A stretch of 64,000 bases of DNA from Streptomyces griseus (GCA_945865365.1 CAMBDL010000005.1:31221-95220), one strand, 5' to 3'; positions 1 through 9,284 are shown, numbered from the stretch's first letter. Numbers and translations are program-made. Notes: generated by a model not told the origin, from the sequence alone.

Positions 1-1
1 C

Positions 2-1873
2 CTTCCTTCTCAGTTACGTGAAGTGCTTGGAAATGAGCCTGCTGGGCTTGGTCCAGCCTCAATGGTCAAACTTAAATTAGCAGATCTCGATAATGCGCCA
101 GCTGATGCTAAGCGAGCACTTGAACGTTTAGTCTGGGGGCCACCTCGTGGAAGCGTTGGAGACATTAAAAATCCTGGACCAGGTGTTGCTTGGCTATTGG
201 AAAGAAAATTTTTAGTACCTCTTGATCAGCGGACAGTTGTTCTGCCCCGTGAAGTTGCGATTTATTGTCGTGGTGGAAAAATTCATAAAGAAAACCTTAT
301 AAATGCACCGCTTTTAACTGGTGCTATTCGTGATGAAAGACAGATTAATCTGGCATCAATTGCAAATATTTCAACTGTACTGCGCTGGGTTGAAGAGTTA
401 TTAAATTTTTGGGCACAGGAACCGGCTGATGCTCTGCGTGCCGGGGGGCTGGGCGTACGCGATCTTAAAATTATTTCAACCCATCTCGGTGTTGATGAAT
501 CGTGCACTGCCTTTATCACCGAACTTGCATTTCTGACCTCACTAATAAGTGTTGATTCAGATGATCGAATAATGCCCAGCAATAAGTTTGATGTCTGGCT
601 GATGCAAACGCCCGCAGATAGATGGCAAGCTTTGGCCGCGGCTTGGTTAATCACTTCAAGAGCTAGCGGGCTGGTTGGCCGAGCAGAAGCAAAAAATGTT
701 GCAGCACTTGGTCCTGAGTTAGATCGAGTTAATGCTGCGCGTGTTCGCGCACTTACTCTTTCAATTCTTAAAGAGAATCAAGGAACTGCGCCGAATTTAG
801 CCTCATTTAACTCACTTCTTACGTGGCGCGCACCTGTTCGACGAAACTCATCGATGCAGGAAGAGCTTGCATCGTGGAGCTTACGTGAGGCTGAATGGCT
901 TGGAATTACTGGTCAAGGTGCGCTTTCTCACTATGGTCTGGCTTTCCTTGACGGTGGCGACATGAGTTTTATTAATAAAGATCTTCCAAAAACTGTCGAC
1001 CATATCCTCATACAAAGTGATAACACGGCAATTGCTCCAGGGCCGTTAGAGCACGAAATCTCACAACAGTTGGCGATTATGGCCGAAATTGAAAGCCGCG
1101 GCGGAGCAACTGTTTATAGATTTAGTGAAGCCACAATACGCAGAGCTTTAGATCATGGAAAAACTGGAGATGAGATAAAAGCATTTTTGATTAAGACTTC
1201 CAAGACTCCAATGCCACAACCACTTGAATATCTAATTGTTGATGTTGCAAAGAAGCATGGAAAGTTACGCGTTGGGAACACTGCTTCATTCCTCCGATGC
1301 GAAGACACTGCATTGTTAGCACAAATTATGAATGATAAAAAGTTAGAAGTTCTTGCGCTAAGACGGATAGCACCAGAAGTAATTATTTGTAATCATGATG
1401 CAGTTGATGTAATGCGCCTTCTACGCGAAACGGGTTATTTACCGGCAGCAGAATCTGCCAATGGTTTAATTTTGACTGGCACCCGGACCAACCGTGCGCA
1501 AACAAAACCACGTCCTCCAAGAATTATTGGAGAGATTGAAATTCCAGATAGTGACACGCTTAACGCTGCAATCCGCGCCATACGTACAGGTGAAAAGTCG
1601 AGTCATAAACAGGCCCATCTTCGACAAGTTGCTAATGAAGCATTGGGTGCACTGCCACGAAGCACGGCAAATGAAACGATGGATTTAGTAAATAGATATA
1701 TTCTGGAGGAGAAATCGCTTTCTATTGGGTATGCCGATAACAATGGCGCGGTAACTCACCGAATAATCGATCCAATTCGCGTAAGTGCTGGAGCCTTAAT
1801 CGCCCGTGACCACGCAACCGGGGAAGTACAGTCCTTTCGAATTCCGCGCATCACCGGCGTGGCTGCGTTATAG
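2..1873 (+). CDS. helicase-associated (XPB/Ssl2-like) domain protein, 5' end outside window
   Basis: The reading frame is already open at base 2, with Leu-Pro-Ser-Gln codons before the first possible start (GTG at 23), so the gene almost certainly begins upstream of the window. About 620 residues are visible. The protein resembles the actinobacterial family typified by Mycobacterium Rv0862c, which carries a helicase C-terminal/XPB-like domain and is often encoded near the XPB helicase, as here two genes downstream. The last 60 residues (LSIGYADNNGAV to SFRIPRITGV) look like a WYL-type ligand or DNA-end sensing module. A role in DNA repair with XPB is inferred from context. Its TAG stop (1871-1873) forms the first half of a TAGACT -10 box for the next gene. 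Confidence 0.8.
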   Translation, partial: LPSQLREVLGNEPAGLGPASMVKLKLADLDNAPADAKRALERLVWGPPRGSVGDIKNPGPGVAWLLERKFLVPLDQRTVVLPREVAIYCRGGKIHKENLINAPLLTGAIRDERQINLASIANISTVLRWVEELLNFWAQEPADALRAGGLGVRDLKIISTHLGVDESCTAFITELAFLTSLISVDSDDRIMPSNKFDVWLMQTPADRWQALAAAWLITSRASGLVGRAEAKNVAALGPELDRVNAARVRALTLSILKENQGTAPNLASFNSLLTWRAPVRRNSSMQEELASWSLREAEWLGITGQGALSHYGLAFLDGGDMSFINKDLPKTVDHILIQSDNTAIAPGPLEHEISQQLAIMAEIESRGGATVYRFSEATIRRALDHGKTGDEIKAFLIKTSKTPMPQPLEYLIVDVAKKHGKLRVGNTASFLRCEDTALLAQIMNDKKLEVLALRRIAPEVIICNHDAVDVMRLLRETGYLPAAESANGLILTGTRTNRAQTKPRPPRIIGEIEIPDSDTLNAAIRAIRTGEKSSHKQAHLRQVANEALGALPRSTANETMDLVNRYILEEKSLSIGYADNNGAVTHRIIDPIRVSAGALIARDHATGEVQSFRIPRITGVAAL

Positions 1874-1876
1874 ACT
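1871..1876 (+). promoter_or_regulatory. -10 box TAGACT for leaderless M20 peptidase mRNA
   Basis: TAGACT is followed by 6 nt and then the ATG at 1883, with no Shine-Dalgarno. The first three bases are also the stop codon of the preceding gene. The spacing matches the leaderless pattern seen repeatedly in this window. Confidence 0.55.
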
Positions 1877-1882
1877 TGCGCC

Positions 1883-2944
1883 ATGTTGTCCGCGCTAGAA
1901 AAACTCGTGAGGTTGGAGTCCCCAACCGAAGATCTAGATGCCTGTCGTCACGTTGTTGCACTTGCATCTGAATTAGCTCTTGAGGTTTTAGGTTCGCCTG
2001 CAACTATCCAAGAAGTAAAAGGGCGCCCAGTATTTTGGTGGGGCTCTGAAAATCCTGAGGTAATCGTGCTTGCACATTTAGACACTGTTTGGCCAAAAGG
2101 CTCATTTGAACCAGTATGGAGCGTTGAAGGAGATGCAGCACGCGGTCCAGGTGTCTTTGATATGAAAGCTGGCTTTATACAAGCGCTCTATGCAATGCAT
2201 GGAATCTCTGGTGCTGCAGCACTCGTTGCAACAACTGATGAAGAAACTGGAAGCGTGACTAGTAAAGAGTTCATAAAAGATATTTCGAGTAAGGCTAAAG
2301 CGGTATTAGTGATTGAAGCCTCCCTAAACGGCAAAGTGAAAACTGGGCGTAAAGGTACTGCGATGTATCAAGTTCGAATTCATGGAAAAGCATCACACGC
2401 TGGACTAGAGCCCGAAAAAGGTGAAAACTCAACGGTAGAAATGGCGCATGCAATTCTGAGCATTACAGAGCTCGAGAATAAATCTCTGGGAACAACTGTA
2501 GTTCCAACAATGTTGCGCGCCGGAAATACAACTAACACTGTTCCGAATTTAGCTGTATTAGACATAGATGTACGATCATTTTCAATGGCTGAAATCGAAC
2601 GAGTAGATGCAGCAATTCGAAACTTGCAGGCAGTCAATCCTGCAACACGTTATGAAATCTCTGGTGGTTTTAATCGACCCCCGCTGGAAACTACATCAAC
2701 TATGGCGCTTTATGAACGTGCGGCTAGAGTTGCCGCCACTTTAGGTATGCCGCCACTTGAACACGCATCCGTTGGCGGTGCCAGTGACGGCAACTTCGCA
2801 GCTGCTGCAGGTGCACAAGTTCTAGATGGCTTAGGTGCAATAGGCGATGGCGCTCATGCTGCTCACGAGTGGGTAGACATCACCACTCTTAAGCCTCAAA
2901 GCGCTTTTTTACATGCGCTCATTAGGGACTTACTTAATGACTGA
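1883..2944 (+). CDS. M20 family metallopeptidase (carboxypeptidase G2-like)
   Basis: This is a 353-residue cytoplasmic zinc peptidase of the M20 (glutamate carboxypeptidase/ArgE-DapE) superfamily; no signal peptide is seen. Metal and catalytic residues are visible: H65 and D67 in AHLDTVW, D93 in GVFDMKAG, E120-E121 in TTDEETGS, E145, and a C-terminal His in GDGAHAAHEW. A dimerisation-type insert with GKASHAG follows at about residue 185. The family removes C-terminal or N-acyl amino acids; the substrate cannot be read from sequence. The gene sits between two helicase-related genes, and its TGA overlaps the ATG of XPB by 8 bp (ATGACTGA), so the two are probably co-transcribed and translationally coupled. 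Confidence 0.87.
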   Translation: MLSALEKLVRLESPTEDLDACRHVVALASELALEVLGSPATIQEVKGRPVFWWGSENPEVIVLAHLDTVWPKGSFEPVWSVEGDAARGPGVFDMKAGFIQALYAMHGISGAAALVATTDEETGSVTSKEFIKDISSKAKAVLVIEASLNGKVKTGRKGTAMYQVRIHGKASHAGLEPEKGENSTVEMAHAILSITELENKSLGTTVVPTMLRAGNTTNTVPNLAVLDIDVRSFSMAEIERVDAAIRNLQAVNPATRYEISGGFNRPPLETTSTMALYERAARVAATLGMPPLEHASVGGASDGNFAAAAGAQVLDGLGAIGDGAHAAHEWVDITTLKPQSAFLHALIRDLLND

Positions 2945-4586
2945 TGGACCGTTAATCGTTCAAAGCGATAAGACGTTACTTTTAGATATCGATCATCCAT
3001 TATCTACTGAGTGCCGACGTGCGATTGCACCATTTGCTGAATTAGAGCGTTCTCCGGAGCACATCCATACGTATCGTTTAACCCCTCTGGGTTTGTGGAA
3101 TGCTCGTGCTGCTGGCCATGATGCTGAGCAAGTTATTGATACGCTCATTAAATATTCGCGATACGCGGTTCCACATTCAATATTGATAGATGTCGCAGAG
3201 ACAATGTCGCGATATGGACGTTTACGTCTTGAAGCTGATCCAGTACATGGCCTCATTCTTGTCACTACAGATACTGCCGTACTCGAAGAAGTAATACGTG
3301 CACGCAAAATTGCACCTTTGCTTGGTGCCAGAATCGATGCACAAACGATTGCAGTTTTGCCGAGCCAGCGCGGTCAGATCAAACAGTCACTGTTGCGCTT
3401 AGGTTGGCCGGCTGAAGATTTTGCCGGCTATGTAGATGGCCAAGCTCATGCTATTGATCTTGTTCAAAACGATTGGAAAATACGTCCGTACCAAGAGTTA
3501 GCTGCTGAAGGTTTTTGGCATGGTGGCTCAGGAGTAGTTGTATTGCCGTGTGGAGCAGGAAAGACAATTGTTGGTGCGGCAGCAATGGCACACGCAAAAG
3601 CAACAACATTAATTTTGGTAACAAATACAATTGCTGCTCGCCAGTGGCGAGAAGAGTTGCTCAAGCGAACAACACTCAATGAAGACGAGATTGGTGAATA
3701 CTCTGGAGCCAAGAAAGAGATTCGCCCTGTAACTATCGCGACATATCAAGTGATGACTAAGAAGAAAAATGGCCTATATGCCCACCTAGACCTCTTTGAT
3801 TCTTATGACTGGGGCTTGATTATCTACGATGAAGTGCACTTATTACCCGCACCAATCTTTCGCTTTACAGCAGATATTCAATCTCGCCGGCGCTTAGGTT
3901 TAACTGCAACGCTCGTGCGAGAAGATGGCATGGAGGGCGAAGTTTTTTCACTAATTGGGCCCAAGCGATATGACGTTCCTTGGAAAGAGATTGAGTCACA
4001 AGGTTATATCGCCCCCGCCGAATGTATTGAAGTTCGAGTTAACTTAACTGAGAGTGAAAGATTGTTATATGCAACCGCTGAACCTGAAAATCGCTACCGA
4101 ACTTGTGCAACAACACGTACTAAGCGTGATGTCGTTGAAGCTCTTGTCGAAAAACATAGTGGCGAACAAATCTTAGTAATTGGACAGTACATCGACCAAC
4201 TCGATGAACTCTCAGAGACCCTTGGAGTTCCACTCATTAAGGGTGATACCCCAATTAAGGAGCGCGAAGTTCTCTTTAATAAATTTAGAACCGGTGAAAT
4301 TACGTGTCTTGTAGTTTCAAAAGTTGCTAATTTTTCAATTGACCTGCCTGATGCAACAATTGCGATTCAGGTCTCAGGAGCTTTCGGAAGTCGCCAAGAG
4401 GAGGCTCAGCGATTAGGGCGAATCCTTCGTCCTAAATCTGACGGGCGAAGCGCAAAGTTTTATTCAGTAATTTCTCGTGACACCATCGATCAGGACTTTG
4501 CTCAAAACCGCCAACGTTTCTTAGCTGAACAAGGCTATTCGTACAAAATTATCGACGCTGACGATGTTTTTCAAGGCAAGATCTAA
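2937..4586 (+). CDS. XPB-type DNA repair helicase (3'-5', superfamily 2)
   Basis: This 549-residue protein is the bacterial homologue of XPB/ERCC3 common in Actinobacteria. The N-terminal domain begins MTDGPLIVQSDKTLLL, which closely matches the actinobacterial family start, so ATG 2937 is chosen over an in-frame ATG 24 bp upstream. Walker A PCGAGKT lies at residues 204-210, DEVH at 298-301, LTAT at about 324, and the arginine-finger region QRLGRILRPK in the second RecA domain. It unwinds DNA with 3'-5' polarity; a repair role in bacteria is inferred from the family. The start overlaps the M20 stop, and the 3' end overlaps the convergent glutaredoxin-like gene by 38 bp. Confidence 0.94.
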   Translation: MTDGPLIVQSDKTLLLDIDHPLSTECRRAIAPFAELERSPEHIHTYRLTPLGLWNARAAGHDAEQVIDTLIKYSRYAVPHSILIDVAETMSRYGRLRLEADPVHGLILVTTDTAVLEEVIRARKIAPLLGARIDAQTIAVLPSQRGQIKQSLLRLGWPAEDFAGYVDGQAHAIDLVQNDWKIRPYQELAAEGFWHGGSGVVVLPCGAGKTIVGAAAMAHAKATTLILVTNTIAARQWREELLKRTTLNEDEIGEYSGAKKEIRPVTIATYQVMTKKKNGLYAHLDLFDSYDWGLIIYDEVHLLPAPIFRFTADIQSRRRLGLTATLVREDGMEGEVFSLIGPKRYDVPWKEIESQGYIAPAECIEVRVNLTESERLLYATAEPENRYRTCATTRTKRDVVEALVEKHSGEQILVIGQYIDQLDELSETLGVPLIKGDTPIKEREVLFNKFRTGEITCLVVSKVANFSIDLPDATIAIQVSGAFGSRQEEAQRLGRILRPKSDGRSAKFYSVISRDTIDQDFAQNRQRFLAEQGYSYKIIDADDVFQGKI

Positions 4587-4851
4587 AGCGTTCGGGATCA
4601 ACTCTCCAAAAATCGTGATGTTCACCGTCAATATGTATGACTGGAATCTGTTCACCATAAAGTTTCTCTAGTTCTGAATTTCCATCGATATAAATTTTTT
4701 CAATCGAAAATTCAAGTTCGCTCTGCAGAGATTCAAGGGTCTCTACAGCTACCTCACAAAGATGGCAACCATGTCTGGTGAAAATGGAGACCACAGGAGC
4801 ATTAACCCTGTTAGTTTGCTTAAAGAATTCTGATTCCTCGCTTTGAGTCAC
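4549..4851 (-). CDS. glutaredoxin-like (DUF836-type) thiol-disulfide protein
   Basis: A 100-residue protein with a thioredoxin fold. After about 20 leading residues comes VVSIFTRHGCHLCEVAV with a CHLC redox motif, then IPVIHIDGEHHDFWRV carrying the cis-Pro before the last strand. This is the layout of the short glutaredoxin-like proteins found in many Actinobacteria. The start is GTG at 4851. It is divergent from the secreted protease gene (33 bp apart) and its 3' end overlaps that of the XPB gene by 38 bp. No SD is seen; GATGAT, 6 nt before the GTG, could be a leaderless -10. The substrate is unknown. Confidence 0.85.
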   Translation of the reverse strand: MTQSEESEFFKQTNRVNAPVVSIFTRHGCHLCEVAVETLESLQSELEFSIEKIYIDGNSELEKLYGEQIPVIHIDGEHHDFWRVDPERFRSCLEKHRQRR

Positions 4852-4872
4852 GGAGGAATCATCTCACCCTGC

Positions 4873-4878
4873 TAACGT
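4873..4878 (+). promoter_or_regulatory. -10 box TAACGT for leaderless secreted protease gene
   Basis: TAACGT, then 6 nt, then GTG at 4885. This spacing supports the GTG over the ATG five codons downstream. Confidence 0.5.
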
Positions 4879-4884
4879 GAGCAG

Positions 4885-7284
4885 GTGCAGAAATCCTCCA
4901 TGAGACGGTTGTGGGCAATCTCCTTGTCTGTGGCTCTTGTGGCTTCAATATTTTCAGCTCCGCCTTCTCACGCTCTTTTTCGAGTTATACCCGCACTGAA
5001 CTGGGGAAATATTTACGCAGGTATTGCAACGAACCCATCAAGCTACGACCGACCTAAACTTGGTAATCTACAAGTGCAGTCACAATTTATTGTTAAGTAC
5101 AACAGTTTTCCCGCATGGGCGAAAAATGAGGTTCAGGCGGCAATTGATATCTGGGCAAGTAGTTTCCCCTCATCAGTGCCAATCAGTGTGGACGCAACAT
5201 GGGGAGGAGTCAACTCTATTGGGCTCCTCGGGAGCGCTAATGCGGTTAATTTCTACTCAGCATTTTCAGGAGCTCCAGACCCTTCACTGTGGTATCCCTC
5301 TGCTCTTGCAAATGCATTAGCAGGCAGAGATTTAGATAAATCAAAGCCTGAGATCATTATCCAGGTCAATTCAAGCGCGCAATGGAATGTGCGCGGAGAT
5401 GGAAAACCTACTAAAAATGAATTTGATCTAGAATCGGTATTTCTTCATGAAATTGCACACGGCTTAGGATTTGTATCTAATAGCGCATATGGTTTAACGA
5501 GTGATGCGGATAATAACTTCGTGGCAGTTGGAAGTCTTGAACAACCAACGCCTTTCGATGCATACACCCTAACCACAGATGGACGCAGACTCGCAGATGT
5601 ACCAACTCCATCGACACAATTAGCATCTACATTAACCTCACCTATTTATTGGTCTGGTCAACTTGGAATCAAGGCAAATAATGGTGAGAAGCCGAAACTA
5701 TTTGCGCCAAGCCGCTTTCTACCGGGCTCATCAATTAGTCATTTAGATGAAGAGGTTTTCGCAAACTCTGGTCTTAACTCTCTCATGTCGCCTAACCTTG
5801 ACCCGGGTGAAATCTATAGAGAGCTTGGGCCACTTGTTCTGGCGATGATGGAAGATATGCGTAATAAGCCACCTGCTGGAACTTCTTCAGAACCGCCCAA
5901 CCCCCCTAGAAATGCCAAGGCATATGTGGGAGATAAGTCTGCACTTATAGTTTTTGACCCGCCCTCAAATGTGCGAACTGCACAAATCAGTGAATATATT
6001 GTTAAGAATCTCAAGACTGGTTTTGAAAAAAGTGTAACTTCAAGTCCTGTAGTCATGCCTGACTTAATTAATGGAAGTTTGTATAGTTTTAGTGTTACAG
6101 CTCGAAATATAGTTGGCGATTCACTGCCAGTATTAACTGGCTCCGTGCTAGCCCAATCCTCATGGAAAAGTACGGTTTTAGATTCAGCTGCTGATGCGCA
6201 GAACATAGCCAGTGCCACATTCAATGGTCAGTCGGTTATTGCCTACTCAGACTCAAAAACTGGTGACTTAAAACTCGCCTTATACGATGGGAATGTTTGG
6301 AAAAAAATTACCGTTGATGGGGCCGGTGGAACTAATGGACGCACGCGATCATCGGTTAATGGGCCCATATCTATGTGTGTCAATGGTGCCCTCACAAAGC
6401 AAACACTTCATATTTTCTATCCAGATCAAGTCAATAAAGATCTACGTTATGCGACTTTCAATGGGAAGAGTTTTACTTTTGAAGTAGTAGATGGAAATGG
6501 ATTAAGCATAAATGATTATGCTGATCCTAAGCGAGTGCGTTCAGCTGCTGAAGTAAATATCTCAAACGCATGCGTTGCCACACCAAATACAATTCAAGTT
6601 TTTTATCGAGATGAGACGCAAGGAATTTTACTAGGTGCGGTGAAGGTAAATAATAAGCATTGGCAGTATGAAATGGTTGACGGTGATAGTAATCTGAAAA
6701 ATCGAACAACGGGAGACGTTGGATATCACCTATCTGCAATCTTCGATGGCTCACAAACAGTGGTTTTATATGATTCCGTAGTTGAGGTTAATCAAAAGAA
6801 AGAGATAGTGAACGGGCAGATACGAGTTGCTTCTCGGGCAGCTACTGATGCTTCTGGATGGACCTATCAGAGCCTAGATTTCTCAACAGATAAGGCGACA
6901 GTCTTTGGTTTTGATGTTGCCTTAGCAAAGGTTGGTAAGGATGTAATCGCAGTCTGGCTTGCCAGTTCATTAGTCTCACAATCAAAACCAGATCAAATTC
7001 GCTGGGCAAAGTTAAGTACGCCTACGCTTATTAGCTCACTTGCGCCTGTAAATTTCGGTTCACCACATGCAGATATACATATTGATGGAACAACTCTCAT
7101 CTTTGGATGCCAAGAACGTTTGTGCTCTCTCGATACGAAGAAGTCATCCTCTGAACAAGGAGCGATTAATTTAGTCAGAAATGTCCAAGGAAGTGAAGCG
7201 ACACAAAGTGCATGGGTTATTGTGAAAAAAGTTAAATACTTAGCCACAAGCATGCACGGCAAGCTTGTCCTTCTAAAACCGTAA
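4885..7284 (+). CDS. large secreted protein: zinc metalloprotease-like domain, FN3 domain, propeller-like C-terminus
   Basis: A 799-residue exported protein. Residues 1-30 form a signal peptide (basic MQKSSMRRLW, hydrophobic core, SHA cleavage site). Residues about 40-330 form a metalloprotease-like domain with HEIAHGLGF at 188-196 (H188, E189, H192). The position expected to hold a metzincin third ligand (HExxHxxGxxH) is Ser198, so the third ligand, if any, lies elsewhere. A proline-rich linker leads to a fibronectin type III domain at about 335-420, and the remaining 380 residues hold repeated blades such as SVIAYSDSKTGDLKLALYD, suggesting a propeller. Extracellular proteolysis or polymer binding is inferred. 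The gene has its own leaderless promoter and is convergent with the next secreted-protein gene. Confidence 0.78.
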   Translation: MQKSSMRRLWAISLSVALVASIFSAPPSHALFRVIPALNWGNIYAGIATNPSSYDRPKLGNLQVQSQFIVKYNSFPAWAKNEVQAAIDIWASSFPSSVPISVDATWGGVNSIGLLGSANAVNFYSAFSGAPDPSLWYPSALANALAGRDLDKSKPEIIIQVNSSAQWNVRGDGKPTKNEFDLESVFLHEIAHGLGFVSNSAYGLTSDADNNFVAVGSLEQPTPFDAYTLTTDGRRLADVPTPSTQLASTLTSPIYWSGQLGIKANNGEKPKLFAPSRFLPGSSISHLDEEVFANSGLNSLMSPNLDPGEIYRELGPLVLAMMEDMRNKPPAGTSSEPPNPPRNAKAYVGDKSALIVFDPPSNVRTAQISEYIVKNLKTGFEKSVTSSPVVMPDLINGSLYSFSVTARNIVGDSLPVLTGSVLAQSSWKSTVLDSAADAQNIASATFNGQSVIAYSDSKTGDLKLALYDGNVWKKITVDGAGGTNGRTRSSVNGPISMCVNGALTKQTLHIFYPDQVNKDLRYATFNGKSFTFEVVDGNGLSINDYADPKRVRSAAEVNISNACVATPNTIQVFYRDETQGILLGAVKVNNKHWQYEMVDGDSNLKNRTTGDVGYHLSAIFDGSQTVVLYDSVVEVNQKKEIVNGQIRVASRAATDASGWTYQSLDFSTDKATVFGFDVALAKVGKDVIAVWLASSLVSQSKPDQIRWAKLSTPTLISSLAPVNFGSPHADIHIDGTTLIFGCQERLCSLDTKKSSSEQGAINLVRNVQGSEATQSAWVIVKKVKYLATSMHGKLVLLKP

Positions 7285-7302
7285 TTATTATTTGGGTTAC
7301 CT

Positions 7303-8490
7303 CTAGTTGAGAGAGAAAATCGAAACTGTTTCTTTGTCAGCGCTCAAACATAGAGGCCCTAGCGATTTAGAGCTCACCAGACCAAGGACTTTACTCTGAC
7401 TGGTTGGTGCTGCATATGCAGCAATGACTGAGCCTTTAGCGTCGAAACTGAGTAGTAGTGGTCTGGGAGCCTTAGGCGACCAACGAGCAAGTTGTGTTAC
7501 GGGCCCCACAGATGCGAAAAATGCATATGTCGATCCAGAAGTAAATGCTTGTCCTGTTGATGTAAATCGATGAGTCCATGATGGAACATAAGAACTTGAA
7601 AATTTTGTAACTGCAGATTTGATCACTTTTCCAGATATAACCTCACCTGCTAATAGAAGAGATGAGGTAGCACTATTCCAATTTCTCATTGACTTAGTTG
7701 CTGAACTTCGTACAACTGATAGCACTTGATTACTCTTTGAAATTTTCACAATAATGCCATCGGTTGTACCGACAAGTTTTTTACCTTTAAGTGTTTCTGC
7801 GCTGGAGCCAACAACGCTCAGCGAGCCATCGCTATGCCGCACCACAGCATCTAAGGTTGTGGATTCTGAACCGATAGAGAGTGGCTTACCAAATTCACCG
7901 CTTAATCCAGTGCTCACCACAAAACCTGAGCTTCCATTATTTGTTGCGGCAATCCCTGCGATTGAAACTCCATTTTGATCAACAGCGATCGAAGTAATGA
8001 GCACTGGTGATGTGTTTTCCAAGGTGAATTTACTTACTTCTTGCGTATTTTTATCAATTTTCCATAAAACAATGGTGCGTAAGCTTGTATCGAAATCTTC
8101 CGAGACTGCAGAGACGTTGTCTGGATTAAGAGTCGATGCGCTGGGTAGTGGAGTTGGGGTTGGAGGTATCTGCGAAATTGAACCTGCAATCCAAATATTG
8201 CCAGTGTTATCTATTGCTGCGCAGGTTGCAATAGATTGCACTTGCGGTTCTAAATCAACTTTCCACAGTTCTTCACCTGTTGCGTTGATTGTTCGAACAA
8301 AAGATCTTTCTAATTTTGTTCCATAAATCACCACAGTCGCGCCAGAGGTAACTATTCCGCTTACTTCGCCCACATTTCCTATAGATGCTAACAATTTCAA
8401 ATCACTAACCACAATCTGCGCTGGAGCAGCCACTCCGCTTGGTGAAAAAAGTAGGCTTGCTAGAAAAATAAGTAAAAGTAGCCGCTTCAC
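7303..8490 (-). CDS. secreted protein of unknown function, propeller-like
   Basis: A 395-residue protein that I do not recognise. It starts with a clear signal peptide (MKRLLLLIFLASLLFSPSGVA, cleavage after AAP or GVA). The mature part has repeated beta-rich blocks such as NVGEVSGIVTSGATVVIYG and SLSVVGSSAETLKGKKLVG with Ser/Thr/Pro-rich stretches, suggesting a beta-propeller or a surface repeat protein. The GTG start overlaps the TGA of proC (GTGA), so it is translated from the proC transcript although no metabolic link is evident. It is convergent with the large secreted protease-like gene, 18 bp apart. Exported location is well supported; function is not. Confidence 0.75.
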   Translation of the reverse strand: MKRLLLLIFLASLLFSPSGVAAPAQIVVSDLKLLASIGNVGEVSGIVTSGATVVIYGTKLERSFVRTINATGEELWKVDLEPQVQSIATCAAIDNTGNIWIAGSISQIPPTPTPLPSASTLNPDNVSAVSEDFDTSLRTIVLWKIDKNTQEVSKFTLENTSPVLITSIAVDQNGVSIAGIAATNNGSSGFVVSTGLSGEFGKPLSIGSESTTLDAVVRHSDGSLSVVGSSAETLKGKKLVGTTDGIIVKISKSNQVLSVVRSSATKSMRNWNSATSSLLLAGEVISGKVIKSAVTKFSSSYVPSWTHRFTSTGQAFTSGSTYAFFASVGPVTQLARWSPKAPRPLLLSFDAKGSVIAAYAAPTSQSKVLGLVSSKSLGPLCLSADKETVSIFSLN

Positions 8491-9284
8491 GCTAGTTCCT
8501 GCGAGCGATCGCGCGCGGCCTTCATAGCTCTAGCTACAAGCGAGGATAGTTCGCCGGCGTCAAAAGAGGCCAAGGCTGCCGCAGTTGTTCCATTGGGGCT
8601 CGTAACATTTTCGCGCAGGGTTGTGGCAGATTTTCCAGAAGTCTCTAAGAGCTTAGCTGCACCGATAATTGTCTGATGAGTCAATGTCGTTGCATCGTCG
8701 GCAGAAAGTCCGAGCTCTTGAGCACCAGCAACCATAGCCTCCACAAATTTAAAGAAGTATGCAGGACCTGACCCACTTGTTGCAGTTACCGCATCCTGTA
8801 AATCTTCGGGTACTTCAATTACTTTGCCCGTGGCAGCTAAAAACTTCGTTACAAACTCCTTTTGCGCAGGGCTGACACCAGCACCAAGTGACATAGCCGC
8901 CATACCCGCCCCAGCCATTGTGGCAGTGTTTGGCATTACTCGAATCACAGGGTTATCGAGGTGCTGGGAGATAAAATCGATTCTCTTTCCAGCTGCAAAA
9001 CTAACAATTAGGGCTTGCGGATTAATTGTCTCTCGCATTTCATCTAACACTCCGGCCATATCCTGTGGCTTTACTACAAGCAAGATAGCGTGAGCTGAAG
9101 CTACATTCGCTGCAAGATCACTCGCGTTAACTCCATATGTAGCAATAAGTTCATCACGGCGTTCAACACGCTTTTCAGAGATAGTCACAGAATCTGATTT
9201 CACGCCACTTGCAATAAGCGCAGAAATAAGCGCCTCGCCCATTACTCCAGCACCTATTACACCAACGCACATCTGCTGATTCAT
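8487..9284 (-). CDS. proC: pyrroline-5-carboxylate reductase
   Basis: A 265-residue enzyme catalysing the last step of proline synthesis: NAD(P)H-dependent reduction of 1-pyrroline-5-carboxylate. The N-terminal Rossmann motif is VGVIGAGVMGEALISAL, followed by VKPQDM, VIRVMPNTA and the C-terminal family signature SGSGPAYFFKFVEAM to ENVTSPNGTTAAAL. Length is normal for the family. ATG 9284 is preceded by TACGCT and 6 nt (leaderless pattern). It is divergent from the Cys-rich protein gene 39 bp away and overlaps the downstream secreted-protein gene by 4 bp. Confidence 0.95.
   Translation of the reverse strand: MNQQMCVGVIGAGVMGEALISALIASGVKSDSVTISEKRVERRDELIATYGVNASDLAANVASAHAILLVVKPQDMAGVLDEMRETINPQALIVSFAAGKRIDFISQHLDNPVIRVMPNTATMAGAGMAAMSLGAGVSPAQKEFVTKFLAATGKVIEVPEDLQDAVTATSGSGPAYFFKFVEAMVAGAQELGLSADDATTLTHQTIIGAAKLLETSGKSATTLRENVTSPNGTTAAALASFDAGELSSLVARAMKAARDRSQELA

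Noticed and set aside
5814..6224. 136-codon open frame opposite the secreted protease-like gene
   Set aside because: Shadow of the FN3/propeller coding region, no start signals.
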